Assembly: GCA_016190145.1 (NCBI GenBank) | Contig: JACPRD010000135.1 | Coordinates: 1-64,000 of the forward strand | Source of the DNA: Planctomycetota bacterium | GTDB lineage: Bacteria; Planctomycetota; MHYJ01; WSZJ01 | Length of the DNA stretch: 64,000 bases | Direction of reading: 5' to 3' | Shown: piece after piece, positions 21,849-30,864 of the stretch | Layout: the number at the start of each line of letters is the position of its first letter | Position numbering within the stretch: position 1 is the first letter of the stretch | Notes under the pieces: generated by a model | What the model saw: only the letters and a program-made list of their open reading frames with translations | The model's database searches: none | What the model was told of the DNA's origin: nothing | Made by a program: the position numbers and the translations under genes

Positions 21849-21927
21849 GGCGCGGCTCATCTTTTCGAGCGTCGCTTTGTCCGGTCTTCGGGCAGAATCA
21901 CGCCAGATCCTGGAGCGGACAACCTGC

Positions 21928-23466
21928 GTGAATGCCGAGCTGGCCTACACATTCCGCCATGCCCTTCTCCGCGATGCCGCCTATCAGCTTCAGCTTCCCG
22001 GCGATCGCGCGCGGCTGCACGCAGTGGCGATCGCGGTGATGGAAGAGCTGGCCGGCGGGCGGCCGCCGGAGCCGGCGGCGCTGGACGGCGAGGAACCGGT
22101 CCCCCTCCTTCCGCACCCGACGGACCCGTATGCGGAGGAATTGGCCGAGCACGCCCGGATGGCCAGTTTGGGCGCGGACGACGCGGCGATGCCCGCAGCC
22201 CGGAAACTGTATCTGCGCCGCGCGGCGGAACACGCCGAGAGGAACTTTCAGACCGGCGCGGCCGAGCGACTGTGGGAGCAGGCCGCGGAGTGCGTGCAGG
22301 GGGCGGAGAAGGGCGAATCGCTTCGCAGAGCGGCCATCGCGGCGCACCGGGCGGGACGGGTCGCGAGCGCGGAGCGGCTGATGGATCTCGCTCTCGCCCT
22401 CCATCGGGAGGCCGGCCGGCGTCGCCAGGAGGGCATCGCGCTCGAAAACCTGGCCGTCGTCTATCGGGAGACCGGGCGGGTCGAACCGGCCGAGCATCGC
22501 CACGCAGAGGCGCTCGCCATCCACCGGGAAGTCGGGAACCGTCGCCACGAGGGCATCGAGCTAGGAAATCTGGCAGTGCTTTACAGGGAATCCGGCCGGG
22601 TCGAGGCGGCCGAACAGACGTACCTCCAGGCGCTCGGGATTCACCGCGAGGCCGGGAACCGTCGCTACGAGGGCATCACGCTGGGAAACCTGGCCGTCCT
22701 CTACAAGGAAACCGGACGAGTCGAGCCTGCCGAGCGGTGCCACACGGAGGCGCTCGCCATCCATCGCGAAGTCTGCGACCGTCAGTGCGAGGGGATCGAG
22801 CTCGGAAACCTGGCCAACGTGAACCTGGAAACCGGCCGGGTCGAATTGGCCGAAAGCCGCTACACGTCGGCACTCTCTCTCCTCCGCGAAGTCGGCGACC
22901 GCCGATTCGAGGGCTTGACGCTGGGCAACCTGGCCAGCCTGTACCAGGCGACCGGGCGAAATGAACTGGCCGAGCGGACCTACTCGGAGGCGCTCTCCAT
23001 TCACCGCGAAGTCTGCGACCGCCGCACGGAGGGCGTCCTCCTGGGAAACCTGTCCGGTCTGTACCAGCTGATGGGACGATTCGAATTGGCCGAGCGAAGC
23101 GCCGCAGAGGCTCTCGCCATCCACCGCGAAATCGGCAATCGTCGCTCCGTCGGCATCGCACTCGGACACCTGGCCGGCCTGTACGTCGAAACGGGGCGGA
23201 TCGAACTCGCGGAACGGAATTACGCGGAAGCGCTCGCGATTCATCGCGAGGTCGGAAACCGTCGCTTCGAGGGCGCGCACCTGTGCTGCTGGGCCCTGCT
23301 CGAAGTTGCGCGCGGCCGTCCGGTCCGGGCGCGCGAAATCTGGAGACAAGGGGCCTCCATCCTGGGTCAGATCGGGGACAGCGGGGCGCTTCGCACCTGT
23401 TCGGCCGAAATGAAGGAGGCCTGCGCCCGAATTGGCCTTCCCCCATTCGACGCGCCGACCGCATGA
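21928..23466 (+). CDS. Orphan TPR tail of a STAND/kinase-type regulator, paralog of 13571-15103
   Basis: AELAYTFRHALLRDAAYQLQLPGDRARLHAVAIAVMEEL then about eight 40-aa TPR units; GTG start tentative. Confidence 0.7.
   Translation: MNAELAYTFRHALLRDAAYQLQLPGDRARLHAVAIAVMEELAGGRPPEPAALDGEEPVPLLPHPTDPYAEELAEHARMASLGADDAAMPAARKLYLRRAAEHAERNFQTGAAERLWEQAAECVQGAEKGESLRRAAIAAHRAGRVASAERLMDLALALHREAGRRRQEGIALENLAVVYRETGRVEPAEHRHAEALAIHREVGNRRHEGIELGNLAVLYRESGRVEAAEQTYLQALGIHREAGNRRYEGITLGNLAVLYKETGRVEPAERCHTEALAIHREVCDRQCEGIELGNLANVNLETGRVELAESRYTSALSLLREVGDRRFEGLTLGNLASLYQATGRNELAERTYSEALSIHREVCDRRTEGVLLGNLSGLYQLMGRFELAERSAAEALAIHREIGNRRSVGIALGHLAGLYVETGRIELAERNYAEALAIHREVGNRRFEGAHLCCWALLEVARGRPVRAREIWRQGASILGQIGDSGALRTCSAEMKEACARIGLPPFDAPTA
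22390..23280 (+). repeat. 120-bp tandem coding repeats (40-aa TPR units)
   Basis: Recurring (A/S)LxIHREVGxRRxEGIxLGNLAxLYxETGRxExAE at 40-aa period. Confidence 0.7.
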
Positions 23467-23524
23467 ATGCCACGGAGGTCCAGATCCCGATCGGGAGCGA
23501 CGTGATTCCGTGAGCAGGCCCACC

Positions 23525-23977
23525 ATGACGCTGTTCGAGCATCTTGCCGCGCTCGCCGAGGCCCGCAAGTCCCTCGCAGAGAATCCGGATGGCTCCGCGG
23601 CGCACCGGTTCGCCGCCTCCGTCGACGCGCTCGGGTACTTCGACGAGAGCGTTCTCGCCCGTGCAAAGGTGAGGCATGCCGCACTGATCCGCGAGGCCGT
23701 CGCGATCTACGAAGCGCGTCTCGCGCGCCATCCGCGGGATGCCGTGGCGATGAACAACATCGGGGTCTTCCGCTGCAACTCGGGGAAGACGGCAGAAGCG
23801 CGGCGCTGGTTCGCACGGGCGCTCCGGCTCGATTCGACGGATGCGCACATCCGAGAGAACCTCGGAATCGCCGACATCCTGCTGGGGAAGGCGCCGGAAT
23901 CGCGGGGGGCAGCGCCGCGGGGGCTCAAGCGGGGCAAGTGGACGCTTCTCGCCTACTTCGATCCCCACGGCATGTAG
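23525..23977 (+). CDS. TPR protein
   Basis: AVAIYEARLARHPRDAVAMNNIGVFRCNSGKTAEARRWFARALRLDSTDAHIRENLG. Confidence 0.65.
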   Translation: MTLFEHLAALAEARKSLAENPDGSAAHRFAASVDALGYFDESVLARAKVRHAALIREAVAIYEARLARHPRDAVAMNNIGVFRCNSGKTAEARRWFARALRLDSTDAHIRENLGIADILLGKAPESRGAAPRGLKRGKWTLLAYFDPHGM

Positions 23978-23998
23978 ACTCTCTCAGGACACGCTTCG

Positions 23999-25273
23999 CT
24001 ACTCCCCGACCTCCCACCCGTCGTAATCGACGTTTTTCTCCCGCGCAATCCGGGACAGTGCCGCGGACGCGCCGAAGACACTGTCGAGGTCGCGAAGCGT
24101 CATCCGCTTCCTGAGGATCAGCTCGTGGTAGACGTCGCCCTCCTCGCCCTTGTGCTCCTTGATCTCGCCTGGATCGAAACCCTGCTGCTTCGCGCTCGCG
24201 GCGGCGTCCTCCAGCGGTTTCCGGTGATCGGCATAGAGGAAGTACCGGACGGGTTGAGGCTGGGCGAGGTCGACGCCGTTGCGCCGCATCGCGGCCAGGG
24301 TCGCGAGATCCCCTGCTTCCCGCTGGGCCACCTGGTGCGCGTCGAAAACCGACTGGAGTTCATCCGCCTTGAGATCCACGGCCGAGTCCGGCGCCTTCGA
24401 GGCGATTTTTTTCGCGATCAGCTTGTTCACGGGCGTGAGGAGCTGGAAGTGATCCGCGTTCTTCACCTCCAGGATGCGGACGGCGGGGTTTTTGTTCGCG
24501 CTCTTGAGGGAAAGGAGGGGGATGAAATTGCCGCGGGATCCCTCGATCACGAACGTGGGGGTGCGGATGGCACCGAGGAACCGGATGGGCGAGCGGAGGC
24601 GGTTTTCCTTTTCGTCGGCGGGATCGTAGGTGAGGGACTCCGCGCCGTAATCGGCGGGGTTTCCGAGGGGTCCGAAGGCGAACACGGCGCGGATGCGCTC
24701 CGGGTCGGCGGCGGCGGCGACAAGGAGCGCGAGGGTGCCGCCGGTGCTGTGTCCTCCGACGTAGACCTGGGCGGGATCGACGTACGGGACGCCGCGCAGG
24801 TGCTCGGCCGCGGCCAGGACGTCGTCGACCTCGCCGAAGAACGACTCCTGCGCGCCCGGGTTTCCGCCGCTTCCCCGCAGTGCCGGGTACATCATGACGA
24901 TGCCGGCCAGGCGGTAGGCCTTGGCGGACTGGTCGTTGTCGGCCGGCGCAGGCTCCCAGGCGGACTCGTCGATGCCGCCGGGCGGAAGGCCGCCCGTGAT
25001 CCAGACGATGGCGGGAAACTTTTTCCCCGGCTCGGGCGCCTTGCTGAGCCACGCTGCCATGTCGCCGAGCGGCCCGCGGTACTTCACGAGGGAGAAGCGC
25101 GGATCGGCGGGTTCGGGAAGAGGTTCCTTGTCGCGTTCCGTCCGGACGAGGCGGGTCTTGAAATCTCGCCGCGCATCCTGGAGCGAAACCGGTTTTTCGC
25201 CCTCCTGGGCGGATGAGGGTGAAGAGAGGACCGCGACGACGAAGGCGACGAGCAGGGCTCGATCCGGTTTCAT
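23999..25273 (-). CDS. Alpha/beta hydrolase (prolyl-oligopeptidase-like)
   Basis: PAIVWITGGLPPGG, YVGGHSTGGTLALLVAAA nucleophile elbow, NADHFQLLTPV. Confidence 0.75.
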   Translation of the reverse strand: MKPDRALLVAFVVAVLSSPSSAQEGEKPVSLQDARRDFKTRLVRTERDKEPLPEPADPRFSLVKYRGPLGDMAAWLSKAPEPGKKFPAIVWITGGLPPGGIDESAWEPAPADNDQSAKAYRLAGIVMMYPALRGSGGNPGAQESFFGEVDDVLAAAEHLRGVPYVDPAQVYVGGHSTGGTLALLVAAAADPERIRAVFAFGPLGNPADYGAESLTYDPADEKENRLRSPIRFLGAIRTPTFVIEGSRGNFIPLLSLKSANKNPAVRILEVKNADHFQLLTPVNKLIAKKIASKAPDSAVDLKADELQSVFDAHQVAQREAGDLATLAAMRRNGVDLAQPQPVRYFLYADHRKPLEDAAASAKQQGFDPGEIKEHKGEEGDVYHELILRKRMTLRDLDSVFGASAALSRIAREKNVDYDGWEVGE

Positions 25274-25419
25274 ACGGGAGGCCTCGACGGAAGCGTGAGC
25301 CGGGAAGGATAGTCGCGCGCCGCCGGCACTGTCACGGATTCACGATGGGAGCAAGGCGCAGGGCCGATATTGCGGTCTGCCCCACGTGCCCGTGCCTGTG
25401 CCCCTGCCCGCGGGACTTC

Positions 25420-25449
25420 TTGACCCTGAGAAGGTTAATGTGATTAACT
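25420..25449 (+). promoter_or_regulatory. Promoter with palindromic operator candidate GTTAAT-GTG-ATTAAC before TetR gene
   Basis: Perfect inverted repeat 25434-25439 / 25443-25448; TTGACC 25420-25425 and TTAACT 25444-25449 spaced 18 nt. Confidence 0.5.
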
Positions 25450-25455
25450 TAACGA

Positions 25456-26118
25456 ATGTTCGACAGAATGCGATCTCTCGCCTTGAAGCTGAAAACCGCC
25501 GGCCCCGCCGCTGAAACGCGCCGGAGCGACCGCCGGCAGGCGGAGATCCTCGCCGGGTGCTCCCGGGTCATCGCGGAGCATGGATACGGGCGAGCCAGCA
25601 TCCGCAGGATCGCCGCCGAGATGGGAATGAGCATCTCCGCCCTGTACTACTGGTTCTCGTCGAAAGAGGAACTGCTCTTCGCCATCCAGTACCACGCGTT
25701 CCGCGAGCTGGTGGACGGGCTGGAGAAGAAGCTGGCCGCCGCGACGGAGCCAGAGCAAAAGCTGCGCATCCTCGTGGGGAATCACCTCGAGTACTTCCTG
25801 AACCGCCTCGACGCCCTGACCATCTGCTCCCATGAGACCAACACGCTCAAGGGGAAGGCCTGGGAGAGAGTGTGGGAGGTCCGGCGGCGCTACTACAACA
25901 TCGCGCTGGGCATCGTTCGGGAGATCCAGGCCGGCCACAAGACGCCGGCACTCCAGGCTTCGCTCGCGACCCTGAATCTCTTCGGGATGCTGAACTGGGT
26001 CCACATGTGGTTCAACCCGAAGAAGGACCGCTCCCACCGCCAGCTCGCGCAGGAGATCTCGGACCTCTTCCTGCACGGGATCAGCGGTGCGGCACGGACC
26101 GGGGGGGCGCCTTCATGA
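25456..26118 (+). CDS. TetR/AcrR-family transcriptional regulator
   Basis: QAEILAGCSRVIAEHGYGRASIRRIAAEMGMSISALYYWFSSKEELLFAI helix-turn-helix. Confidence 0.9.
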   Translation: MFDRMRSLALKLKTAGPAAETRRSDRRQAEILAGCSRVIAEHGYGRASIRRIAAEMGMSISALYYWFSSKEELLFAIQYHAFRELVDGLEKKLAAATEPEQKLRILVGNHLEYFLNRLDALTICSHETNTLKGKAWERVWEVRRRYYNIALGIVREIQAGHKTPALQASLATLNLFGMLNWVHMWFNPKKDRSHRQLAQEISDLFLHGISGAARTGGAPS

Positions 26119-27206
26119 GACGGCCGACGCGAAACGCCGGGCAGCTGAAGAAGCTCTATGCCACCGAGGACGGAAGACTCCAGGGGCAGGCCGGCTGGGA
26201 GAAGCTCCCCCTGTTCTGGTTCCACCTCTTCCTCTCCTACCAGTGCACGCGGCGATGCAGCTACTGCTACGCCCTGAACCAGGCCGAGGGCGGCGGGACC
26301 ATGGACGAGCGCACGTTCTCGCGGCTACTGGAGTGGATTCCGGAAGTCTGGCGGGCCAACCGCGTCAAGGTCAACGCGATCGGCTTCCTCGGCGGGGAGC
26401 CGCTTCTCCGGACGGATCGGATCCGGCGGGTCATGGACTCCATCTTCCGGAACACCGACGGCATGCAGGGGTTCGTCTACACCGCCGGCGACACCGTCGA
26501 CTCCGTGAACTGGGACGACCTCGAGGACATCCAGTGGATCTCGACGAACGTCACGGATCTCAGCCTCGAAGAGCTGTCGCGCCGGATGCGGGTCGTCGAG
26601 GAGCGCTCGAACGCGATCGGCCAGACGATCGTCGCGACGCTCGACGACGGAAACCTCGAACGCGTGCTGGAGATCACGCGGTTCGGGGTCGAGAAGGGCT
26701 ACCGGCTGCGGCTGTACCGGAACCTGTACCGGGGGCTGGACGACGAGTACAAGCGGCGGCTGCTGCGGAAGTATCACGAGGTCTGCGACCTGCTCGAGAA
26801 CTACGCGAGCCGCGGATTCGCGATCCACACGACGTTCCTGCTCGACACGCTGATCCCGACGTGGAGCCAGGAGACTTCGCCCTACCCCTGCGGCGAGAGA
26901 GCTGCCGTCGTCTTCCCGGACGGCTCGATCGGCCCCTGCATCCGGAACCACACTTCCAAGGTCGGCACGGTGTTCGACCCGGATCCGGTGGCGCGGCTCC
27001 AGTCCCCCGAGTTCCGCTACGACCTGAAGCGGCCGGAACTCCCCGAGGACTGCCGGACGTGCGAGTCGCGCACGGCCTGCCAGGGGGGATGCCCGAACGA
27101 CCGCGTGATCCTGACCGGCACCGCCACGGGCCGGTCTCCGATGTGCGAGATCCACAGGGAAATCATTCCGAGGCTGCGGCGTCTGGAGGCCCTGAAAAGA
27201 GCATGA
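26115..27206 (+). CDS. Radical SAM/SPASM protein, possibly acting on the AOR cofactor
   Basis: LSYQCTRRCSYCYALN (CX3CX2C), GFLGGEPLL, C-terminal CRTCESRTACQGGCPNDR; ATGA overlaps with both neighbours. Confidence 0.85.
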   Translation: MRRPTRNAGQLKKLYATEDGRLQGQAGWEKLPLFWFHLFLSYQCTRRCSYCYALNQAEGGGTMDERTFSRLLEWIPEVWRANRVKVNAIGFLGGEPLLRTDRIRRVMDSIFRNTDGMQGFVYTAGDTVDSVNWDDLEDIQWISTNVTDLSLEELSRRMRVVEERSNAIGQTIVATLDDGNLERVLEITRFGVEKGYRLRLYRNLYRGLDDEYKRRLLRKYHEVCDLLENYASRGFAIHTTFLLDTLIPTWSQETSPYPCGERAAVVFPDGSIGPCIRNHTSKVGTVFDPDPVARLQSPEFRYDLKRPELPEDCRTCESRTACQGGCPNDRVILTGTATGRSPMCEIHREIIPRLRRLEALKRA

Positions 27207-29173
27207 GATACGCAGAGATGGGTTACCACCTCGAGGTCGACCTGGCCACCGGAAACATCGAGCGCGTGGAGACCGACCCGAAGATCACCGAGTTGCATCT
27301 CGGCGGGCTGGGGACGAGCGTCAAGATCCACTGGGACCGCGTCCCCCCGGAGACGAAGCCGTTCGACCCGGAAAACCTGCTCGTTTTCAGCACCGGACTC
27401 TTCAACGGCACGCCCGCCTTCAGCGCGAACCGCACCGTCGTGACGTTCGTGTCGCCGCAGTCGGAGCTGCTCGCCTACCCGATGATGGGCGGGTTCTGGT
27501 CGGCGGAGCTGAAGTACGCCGGGTACGACAAGGTGATTTTCAAGAACAAGTCGCCGAAGTGGGTCTACCTCTGGATCAAGGACGACCACGTCGAGCTGCG
27601 CGACGCTTCGCACCTGAAGGGCACGGGGGCGCTGGAAGTGCAGGACCTGATCCGGGGCGAGCTGCACGAGCCGGACGCGCAGGTGGCGGCGATCGGGCTC
27701 GCGGGCGAGAACCGCTGTTTCACCGCTTCCATCGAGCAGTCCCGCTCCAGCTCCAGCCGGCTCGGCGGCGGCGCGATCATGGGCGACAAGAAGCTCAAGG
27801 CCGTCGCGGTTCGCGGCACGAAGGACGTGCAGCTCGCGCGCGGCGACGAGTTCATGAAGCACATGAAGGACGTGATGGGCTACATCAACTTCCGCAACTC
27901 GAACCCGATCCCCGACGTGATGACGATCATGTCCGGCATCGGCTCGCCGCAGGAGATGGTCCACACCGACGAGAAATGGCACTCCGAGAGCTTCTCGTGG
28001 GGCAACGCCCGCACGCGTCGGAAGAACTTCTGGACCAAGGAAATCGAAGAGAGCTGGACGTCGACGCAGCACGCGGCGATCAAGCGGTTGATCAGCTGCT
28101 TCAACTGTCCGCAGCATTGCGGGGCGCTGATCAGCTACAAGGACGTGCCGCGCTACATGATGAAGTGCTTCTCGAAGCTGACGTACGCCATGGCGGCCAA
28201 CGTGGACGACCTGGGGTTCAGCTTCAGGACCGTCCAGCGCGCGCAGGAGTATGGCGTTGACGGCTTTTCCACCCCGCAGATCCTGGCCTTCGCCATCGAG
28301 CTCAAGGAAGCGGGGATCCTGACGGACAAGGACTTCGAGGGCGCTCCCCCCGACAAGGAGGGCCGCTTCATCTGGCTGCTCGACCGTCTCGTCCGGCGGG
28401 AGGGCATCGGGGACGTGCTGGCGGACGGCACGTACTGGGCGGCGAAGAAGATCGGCAACGGGGCCGAGGAATTCGCGCACAACCTGATCAAGAAGCACGA
28501 GCAGCTGCCGATCAAGCTGAGCATGCTCGATCCGCTCTACTTCCTCATGTATTCGACGAACGAGAAGATCAGCATCACGCAGATCGAGGGGAACTGGCCG
28601 CAGGCGGCGTTCGCCACGAGGGAGCAGCGCGAGCGGTTCGTGAAGGAGTGGCCGCAGCTCCCCGACGAGAAGTTCAAGCAGTACCTGCTCGACTGGGAGC
28701 CGCGGGGCGAAAAGGGAATCCCGTACTTCCCCACTCCCGACATGTGCTGCGAGATCGTCGACTGGATGGAAATGCTGCACAACATCGACGACGCGCTCGG
28801 GGTGTGCGCCGGCATGGCGTCCTTCTGCCTGAAGCCGCCCTACCACATCAACAACTACCCCCAGCTGATTTCGGCCGCGACGGGGATGGACGTGGACCGC
28901 GACGAGCTCAAGCGGAAAGTGAACCGGAGCCGCAACCTGCACCGCGCGTTCAACAACCGCCGGGGGATGGCGCGGGCCGACGAGAAGCCGCCCAAGGACC
29001 ACTGGAAGAACCGCTTCCCCGAGCTCGAGGAAAACCTGCTCACCACCTACTACCGGTACAAGGGCTGGAACGACAACGGCATTCCGACGAGGAAGCGGCT
29101 GGAGGAGCTGGATCTGGGGTACGTCGCCGACGACCTCGAAAAGAGAGGGGTCCTGACCAATGGCCACGGTTAA
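27203..29173 (+). CDS. bamB: Tungsten-dependent AOR-family oxidoreductase, BamB-like
   Basis: 656 aa; MRYAEMGYHLEVDLATGNIERV...LHLGGLGTSVKI...SFSWGNARTRRKNFW...LISCFNCPQHCG...ALGVCAGM; followed by bamC-I-like genes. Confidence 0.75.
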   Translation: MRYAEMGYHLEVDLATGNIERVETDPKITELHLGGLGTSVKIHWDRVPPETKPFDPENLLVFSTGLFNGTPAFSANRTVVTFVSPQSELLAYPMMGGFWSAELKYAGYDKVIFKNKSPKWVYLWIKDDHVELRDASHLKGTGALEVQDLIRGELHEPDAQVAAIGLAGENRCFTASIEQSRSSSSRLGGGAIMGDKKLKAVAVRGTKDVQLARGDEFMKHMKDVMGYINFRNSNPIPDVMTIMSGIGSPQEMVHTDEKWHSESFSWGNARTRRKNFWTKEIEESWTSTQHAAIKRLISCFNCPQHCGALISYKDVPRYMMKCFSKLTYAMAANVDDLGFSFRTVQRAQEYGVDGFSTPQILAFAIELKEAGILTDKDFEGAPPDKEGRFIWLLDRLVRREGIGDVLADGTYWAAKKIGNGAEEFAHNLIKKHEQLPIKLSMLDPLYFLMYSTNEKISITQIEGNWPQAAFATREQRERFVKEWPQLPDEKFKQYLLDWEPRGEKGIPYFPTPDMCCEIVDWMEMLHNIDDALGVCAGMASFCLKPPYHINNYPQLISAATGMDVDRDELKRKVNRSRNLHRAFNNRRGMARADEKPPKDHWKNRFPELEENLLTTYYRYKGWNDNGIPTRKRLEELDLGYVADDLEKRGVLTNGHG

Positions 29174-29693
29174 GAAGCGCATCAGGACGATCAAGGTCGA
29201 CGCGGACAAGTGCAACGGCTGCCGCGGGTGCGAGGTGATCTGCTCCGCGATCCATGCGCAGCCCAAGTACAGCAGCGTCAACCCGGCGCGGTCGCGCATC
29301 CGGGTGATCACGCACCGGCTGCAGGACATCTGGCTGCCGGTGTTCGCGGGCGAGTACGCCCGCTCCGAGTGCGCGGGGCGCGAGGTCTACACGATCGCGG
29401 GCAAGCAATACGACGAGTGCGGCTTCTGCCGGGCTTCGTGCCCTTCACGCGGGCTGTTCAAGGAACCCGACTCCGGGCTGCCGCTGAAATGCGACATGTG
29501 CGAGGGGGAGGACAGGCCGCAGTGCGTGGAGTGGTGCCTGAGCCACGTCCTCACGTACGAGGAGCGGGAAGAGGAAGTAGAGGAGGAGGCGGAGAAGCTG
29601 GAGGACCTGCAGATCGGGCTGGAGGCGCTGGCGGACAAGTTCGGGGTGGAAAAGGTGAAGGATGCGATGGCCCGGCTGAGCAGGAGCGAGTAG
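29160..29693 (+). CDS. bamC: 4Fe-4S ferredoxin-type protein, BamC-like
   Basis: CNGCRGCEVIC, CGFCRASCPS, CDMCEGEDRPQCVEWC; start overlaps the AOR gene. Confidence 0.75.
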   Translation: MATVKKRIRTIKVDADKCNGCRGCEVICSAIHAQPKYSSVNPARSRIRVITHRLQDIWLPVFAGEYARSECAGREVYTIAGKQYDECGFCRASCPSRGLFKEPDSGLPLKCDMCEGEDRPQCVEWCLSHVLTYEEREEEVEEEAEKLEDLQIGLEALADKFGVEKVKDAMARLSRSE

Positions 29694-29697
29694 TGAC

Positions 29698-30852
29698 ATG
29701 GAAACCAAGGCGCCGGTTCCGGAGATCGTCGACGAGGTGAAGGCGGCCGGCGGGCACACGTACCGGCTCTGCTACCAGTGCGGGAAGTGCGACGCGGTCT
29801 GTCCGTGGAACCGCGTCCGGTCGTTCAGCATGCGCAAGACGATCCGGGAGGCGTCGCTGGGCATCCCCGAGATAGAGAGCGACGACCTCTGGCGGTGCAC
29901 GACGTGCGGGACCTGCCCGCAGAAATGTCCGCGGGGGGTCGACCAGATCAAGCTGGGCGTTTCGCTGCGCCGGGTCGCGACGAACTACGACGTGCTCGGC
30001 GCTTCCGCGGGCGCGATCCGCTCGGCGAGGGGCAACCTCGCGACGCGGGGGAATCCTTTCGGGGAGGAGCGGGCCGCGCGGACGGGGTCGGCGGAGGGGC
30101 TGGCCGTGAAGCCGTTCGCCGAGGGGATGGAGATGCTGTTCTTCGGGTGCTGCTACCTCAGCTACGACGCGAGGCTGAAGAAGGTCGCGCGGGCGGCGGT
30201 CGAGATCCTGAACAGGGCCGGGGTCGACTTCGGCGTCCTGGGCTCCGCGGAGAGCTGCTGCGGCGAGAGCATCCGCAAGACGGGCGCGGAGAAGGTGTTC
30301 CGGGACCTGGCGCGGGAGAACATCAAGGCGTTCATCGATCGCGGCGTGAAGAAGATCGTCGTCGCTTCGCCCCACTGCTACGAGGCGTTCCGGAAGGACT
30401 ACGCGGAGTTCATGGTGAACTTCGAGGTCCTCCACATTTCGCAGCTCCTGCTCCCCCTTCTCCGGGAAGGGCGGCTCAAGGTCACGGGCGAGTACCGGAA
30501 GAAGGTGACGTACCACGATCCGTGCTACCTGGGCCGGCACAACGGGATCTACGACGAGCCCCGGGAGGTTCTTCGCCACATCCCCGGCCTGGACCTCGTC
30601 GAGATGCGCGACACGCGCCAGAACAGCCTGTGCTGCGGCGGCGGGGGCGGCGGCGTGTGGATGGAGACGCCGAAGAAGGAGCGCTTCTCCAACCTGCGCG
30701 TGAAACAGGCTGTGGACGCCGGGGCCGCGGTGCTGGCGACGGCGTGCCCTTACTGCATCACGATGTTCGAAGAAAGCCGTCTCGGCCTCGAGGCGGAAGG
30801 CTCCCTGGAAGTCCGGGACATCACCGAGATCGTTCGCGACGTGACCCACTAA
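29698..30852 (+). CDS. bamD: HdrD-like Fe-S protein with CCG domains, BamD-like
   Basis: CYQCGKCDAVCP, CTTCGTCPQKCPRG, YHDPCYLGRHNGIYDEPREVL, NSLCCGGGGGGVWME. Confidence 0.78.
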   Translation: METKAPVPEIVDEVKAAGGHTYRLCYQCGKCDAVCPWNRVRSFSMRKTIREASLGIPEIESDDLWRCTTCGTCPQKCPRGVDQIKLGVSLRRVATNYDVLGASAGAIRSARGNLATRGNPFGEERAARTGSAEGLAVKPFAEGMEMLFFGCCYLSYDARLKKVARAAVEILNRAGVDFGVLGSAESCCGESIRKTGAEKVFRDLARENIKAFIDRGVKKIVVASPHCYEAFRKDYAEFMVNFEVLHISQLLLPLLREGRLKVTGEYRKKVTYHDPCYLGRHNGIYDEPREVLRHIPGLDLVEMRDTRQNSLCCGGGGGGVWMETPKKERFSNLRVKQAVDAGAAVLATACPYCITMFEESRLGLEAEGSLEVRDITEIVRDVTH

Positions 30853-30864
30853 AGGACGAGCCCC

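Noticed and set aside
22390-23280. CRISPR-like regular repeats
   Set aside because: The 120-bp period encodes degenerate 40-aa TPR units in a continuous ORF; no conserved short repeat with variable spacers.
26087-27200. N-terminal extension of ORF 26087-29173 before the AOR start
   Set aside because: Out of frame with the clear radical SAM gene 26115-27206; the AOR gene starts at 27203.
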